DNA of 64,000 nt from a bacterium (GTDB lineage: Bacteria > CLD3 > SB21), in the NCBI GenBank assembly GCA_013360215.1, contig JABWCP010000006.1, positions 1-64,000 on the forward strand, written 5' to 3'. The position numbers and the translations under genes are program-made. Below are positions 60,891-64,000 of this stretch, one piece after another; the stretch's first letter is position 1; each line of letters opens with the position of its first letter. The notes under the pieces were generated by a model. The model did not search any database, was not told the origin of the DNA, and saw nothing but the letters and a program-made list of their open reading frames with translations.

Positions 60891-61210
60891 AAAAAGCCTG
60901 GCTTGTAATATTTTAGTTCAAATTGGTTTCAAAAGCCACGTTATCAAGTTGATGATGGGATGTAACTATCAAATTAATTTTATCCATTGGCGAGGATGGC
61001 TTTTTCATAAGGCGATTCATTTTGCTTCACAGAGCGAAACAGGGGACAAATACCCGGGATATCATTCACATGAAAATAGGGTTTGAATTGTCGAATATGG
61101 CCATGAGTTTTAGAATACAGATACGAACAAGCGAAAATTTTGGTAATTCAAATTGAAAGTTGAACTTAGGTATTGAACTTTGGGCTATCAGATGATTTCG
61201 AAATTATTTG
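60891..61210. other. Gene-free stretch of about 320 bases
   Basis: No convincing coding frame, RNA gene or strong hairpin is seen here. The region is A+T-rich with a few related words (TTCAAATTG, TTTGAATTG, ATTCAAATTGAAAG) that may be chance. It separates two converging transcripts. Confidence 0.5.
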
Positions 61211-63673
61211 TCAGTATTTTTTCTTTTTTCTTAATCTTCCGATGAAAGGGGATACGATAATAATCGCGAAAGGAATGAACAAAAAAGCGATAAACTCATA
61301 CGGCACGCGGTGCAAGGGAATTGTCTCAGGGTTGCCCCAGAGCATGAGCCCCGCCCAGTAATAAGGCGATTGTTTCAGTTCATACGCCTCATTGATATAT
61401 TTTAGTTTCGCTTGCCGTAGCGCTTCTGCACGCGTAAGTCCGGATGCAATACCTTCATAAAATGCACTCATAATCATGGCTGTTGCTTCGTCATCAATAT
61501 CCCAAGCGGACATGATCAGGCTGTATGCACCAGCATACGCAAAAGCTTGATTGAAACCCATGAGCCCTTCGCCGGCGACGGGTTTGCCCAAGCCGGTGCG
61601 GCAGGCGCTTAAAACGACAAGGTCAGCATCAATACGAAAGTCATAGATGTCATACATTTTAAGAGAACTGTGATCCGAAAAAAAAATTTGTGAATACATC
61701 GGTTCGATATCGGATACGACAGCGTGAGTAGCGAAATCTATGATTTTATAATTAGCGATATGGGATATTATTTCATTTACTGAAAGATGGTTAACCCAAT
61801 ATCGGCTTTTATCAAATGTGTTTGAGCTGCTAATCATCTGTTTTTCAGTGTAAGGCAGATCACTTCGTAGTGAAGATGAAGCAAATGCAAATCCAGCATA
61901 GTGGCGAGGTGCGTTTGAAAAACGACGAACGCGATCTAACCAAAAACTGGCTGATATGGCGTAAACTATAGGATAATGTCGAAGCAAAATATCGTTAGGT
62001 TTATCTGATGAAAGTAACAATTCAAAGGGCAAACGGGTTAATGGCCCGTCTGGGACAACGATGAGTGTTTTATTTTTATCAAGAATGTCTTCAAAAGGGT
62101 GAATCAACGCATTGTATAATTTTCTGCTCGCCACTTCGTCCGTGGTTTGATTTGTACAGACAGTTTCAGCCCATCGGATTAAACTATCTTTACGGATTCC
62201 TGAAATATTTATTTTCATCGTATCGCCAGTAATAAAAAACGAAATCAACGAATCTTCACAGAGGCCGTACTCTATTAGTTGGTAGGACTGACCCAATGCG
62301 TCCTTTAAAGCGTTCGAGGATTGATTTGTATTTTCAAATGGTGATTTCGCAGAATCCTCCAAAAAAAGTAAAGAGTCTAACAGGTGAACTCGTTCGGTAT
62401 CCCATATGCGGGCCTCATGCAGAGCTATGGGATGATTTTGATATTGGCCAAAGATATTTCGAATGCGTCGATCAATTGAAGATAAACTGTCTGATAAAGC
62501 TTTCAGTGATCTATTACCGCTAAGTCGGAGCAGTTTGGATGAGTACAGTGATTTAGTATTTTCAATGAGGTTAAATGCGACTTGAGTTTTTCCTTGTCTG
62601 GCATAAAAACGCGCGGCATGTAGATAAGCAGGGACGATATTTTTAGAAATAGCAACAATGGAGATACCTTTATTTAATTCAGCCTTTTTAGTAGCTAACA
62701 TGATAGAGCGACGGTACAAGCTGTCGGCTTCTTCTATTTTAGATTGTGATTCGGCCACTCTAGCTAATCCGGAACAAGCCGTCCAGTTTTCCATTAATAA
62801 ATTCAATGCAGTTTTATAAGAAACAGAGGCTTTATCCCATTTGCCGATACGTTCATAATAGTATCCCAATTCGCTGTACACGACATCTGCTTCGCTTTTC
62901 AACGTTTTTATTTCTTCAACGGATCGTAGTTGATTCTTTATTGCTTCTTCGTATTTGTTTTGTTTGTAATACAATTCAGCGATGCCCGAATAAGCGCTTA
63001 ATTTACGATCATTTGGCTGAATATGGAGCTTAGAACTCATTGCCAAAACTCGATTAAAATACTCTTCCGATTTTCGAAACTCATTAGTTTCTCTGAAAAT
63101 TCTTCCCATCTGAAGGTAGGTCGAGCTTAATTCATACTCATCATGTAGTCGCTCAAAAAAAATATTACATGAATCAAAACAAGCTAGTGCTTCGCGGTAA
63201 TTACCAAGATGAAAATTGACTAATCCTAATCGGTTAAGTGTAGAGTAATACGGATGCGGTTTCTTTTTAAACACGGAATCAGCGCGTGCAATTTTAATTG
63301 CCTCATGTAGGAGTAGTAGAGAAGAGGAATATTCGTTGAGCATCAGTTTGTAGTGCGCTTCAAAAGATAAAGCATAAACCAGCCAATCAGGATAATGTGT
63401 ATTTAAAAATATCTGTTGAGACTTACGGGTAGGATCAATCGCAGAAGCATAGTCGTTAATATTTTGATAAAACACTCCTATCCGAAGATATTCAATACCG
63501 CAACGCATAGAGTCAGTTCGGTTGCTCAATGATGAAATCAAACTATCCAAAACATGCAACGCACCGCGTGGGTTGCTTTCATTCAGCATTTTTTGGATTG
63601 GCTTGAAATCTTGTGATGAAGCTTTTGTGAATACAACCAAACAATACATCACAAAATAAAGGAACTTAATCAT
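61211..63673 (-). CDS. Secreted TPR-CHAT protein with membrane anchor
   Basis: An 820-residue protein. An N-terminal signal peptide (FLYFVMYCLVVFTKASS) is followed by about ten TPR-like helical repeats up to residue 400, including YSTLNRLGLVNFHLGNYREA and AYSGIAELYYKQNKYEEAIK. A CHAT (caspase-like) domain occupies about residues 500-790, with the His in IDFATHAV (about residue 645) and the Cys in LSACRTGLG (about residue 687). A C-terminal membrane helix (FIAFLFIPFAIIIVSPFIG) and a Lys/Arg tail end the chain. CHAT proteases cut specific partners on a signal. The signal peptide suggests a periplasmic location, unlike the cytoplasmic CHAT effectors of defence systems. The gene is divergent from a secreted protein at 63751. 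Confidence 0.88.
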   Translation of the reverse strand: MIKFLYFVMYCLVVFTKASSQDFKPIQKMLNESNPRGALHVLDSLISSLSNRTDSMRCGIEYLRIGVFYQNINDYASAIDPTRKSQQIFLNTHYPDWLVYALSFEAHYKLMLNEYSSSLLLLHEAIKIARADSVFKKKPHPYYSTLNRLGLVNFHLGNYREALACFDSCNIFFERLHDEYELSSTYLQMGRIFRETNEFRKSEEYFNRVLAMSSKLHIQPNDRKLSAYSGIAELYYKQNKYEEAIKNQLRSVEEIKTLKSEADVVYSELGYYYERIGKWDKASVSYKTALNLLMENWTACSGLARVAESQSKIEEADSLYRRSIMLATKKAELNKGISIVAISKNIVPAYLHAARFYARQGKTQVAFNLIENTKSLYSSKLLRLSGNRSLKALSDSLSSIDRRIRNIFGQYQNHPIALHEARIWDTERVHLLDSLLFLEDSAKSPFENTNQSSNALKDALGQSYQLIEYGLCEDSLISFFITGDTMKINISGIRKDSLIRWAETVCTNQTTDEVASRKLYNALIHPFEDILDKNKTLIVVPDGPLTRLPFELLLSSDKPNDILLRHYPIVYAISASFWLDRVRRFSNAPRHYAGFAFASSSLRSDLPYTEKQMISSSNTFDKSRYWVNHLSVNEIISHIANYKIIDFATHAVVSDIEPMYSQIFFSDHSSLKMYDIYDFRIDADLVVLSACRTGLGKPVAGEGLMGFNQAFAYAGAYSLIMSAWDIDDEATAMIMSAFYEGIASGLTRAEALRQAKLKYINEAYELKQSPYYWAGLMLWGNPETIPLHRVPYEFIAFLFIPFAIIIVSPFIGRLRKKKKY

Positions 63674-63750
63674 AAGGAATGGCGTTTAATGTAGAAGTCT
63701 CTCTCAATTTAATTTATCGTCCTACCCATCTCAAAAAGAGGAGTGTTTGT

Positions 63751-64000
63751 ATGAAAAAGATCGCTCTCTGCGTTTCAGGCACTTTTACGCTTGCAATTAT
63801 TTATGCTTTGTACGGTATTTTAGGGCCAGTTAACACAACTGACACCAATGATTCGGGCACAGCTATTCCACCGACCGGAGGAGGTAATGATGTTCAAATA
63901 TCCAATAGGCCGATCAGTGATCCTAATTCCTACCTATCCATAACTTTACCAAAAAACATTATTGCCGACATTTCTATCAATGTAATTAACAATGGTGACG
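63751..64000 (+). CDS. Secreted or membrane-anchored protein, partial (3' end outside window)
   Basis: An open frame of 83 codons to the window edge. ATG 63751 follows a good GAGGAG site 8 bases upstream. The chain begins with a Lys-Lys start and a hydrophobic segment (VSGTFTLAIIYALYGIL), then a Thr/Asp/Pro-rich stretch (DTNDSGTAIPPTGGG) and a beta-like region (SYLSITLPKNIIADISINV). No family is recognised from this part. It is transcribed divergently from the TPR-CHAT gene, with 77 bases between them, so the two may be functionally linked. Confidence 0.7.
   Translation, partial: MKKIALCVSGTFTLAIIYALYGILGPVNTTDTNDSGTAIPPTGGGNDVQISNRPISDPNSYLSITLPKNIIADISINVINNGD

Noticed and set aside
61211-63673. 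TPR-CHAT protein as a CRISPR-type (Craspase-like) defence effector
   Set aside because: No gRAMP/Cas7-11 or other defence gene is nearby, and the signal peptide places the CHAT domain outside the cytoplasm.
1-64000. CRISPR arrays, insertion sequences, phage genes, toxin-antitoxin pairs
   Set aside because: No regularly spaced repeats, transposase, integrase, phage structural genes or paired small toxin-antitoxin frames were seen.

Overview
The window is a dense stretch of a bacterial chromosome, about half G+C, with roughly 45 genes, one tRNA and no rRNA, CRISPR array, transposase or phage genes. Several traits suggest an uncultured member of the FCB group (Bacteroidota, Ignavibacteria, KSB1 or Calditrichota relatives). 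These are a fused E1 alpha-beta 2-oxoacid dehydrogenase, a glycogen-synthase-like protein of the divergent Bacteroidota type, a short DapB, several TAnnTTTG-type promoter candidates, and Gram-negative envelope proteins (lipoproteins, an Omp85-like barrel, periplasmic peptidases). The phylum is an inference from gene content only.

Layout. 1-1922: end of one ssb, then recA and a second, complete ssb. 2064-8415: a lysine operon under a lysine riboswitch (lysC, dapB, dapA, dapD, a LysA-like decarboxylase and an AstE/AspA-type deacylase), with most genes touching or overlapping. 8510-13413 (minus): pheT, a coiled-coil protein, zapA and rny. 13513-16603 (plus): PPK2-type polyphosphate kinase and a transketolase with a very basic tail. 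16676-24345 (minus): E1 alpha-beta, ccmB, tRNA-Pro(CGG), purS, an M61 peptidase, a glycogen-synthase-like protein and galT.

24595-35486 (plus): a STAS protein, an M1 peptidase apparently fused to an Omp85-like barrel, a small zinc ribbon, a coiled-coil lipoprotein, a double-LysM protein, PhoH, a thiolase, an FprA-type reductase and a lipoprotein solute-binding protein. 35483-39549 (minus): a small membrane protein, a MetH lacking its cobalamin modules, ahcY and a haem-binding-domain protein. 39675-42024 (plus): an M2 peptidase and a thioesterase. 42006-44470 (minus): a two-component system, divergent from a six-gene envelope and ABC-exporter operon (44637-51639, plus).

51644-56272 (minus): a ThiF/MoeB-rhodanese protein, a second thiolase, a ClpX-like ATPase and a DUF1203-like protein. 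56479-60828 (plus): two secreted amidohydrolase-fold proteins. 61211-63673 (minus): a secreted, membrane-anchored TPR-CHAT protein, divergent from a secreted protein cut by the window end.

Most of the window is housekeeping metabolism. The places that deserve attention are the riboswitch-controlled lysine operon with its unusual last two enzymes, the M1-peptidase/barrel fusion, the two-component/ABC envelope cluster, the truncated MetH, the transketolase tail, and the TPR-CHAT protein with its divergent neighbour. All protein calls come from reading motifs; no database search was possible.
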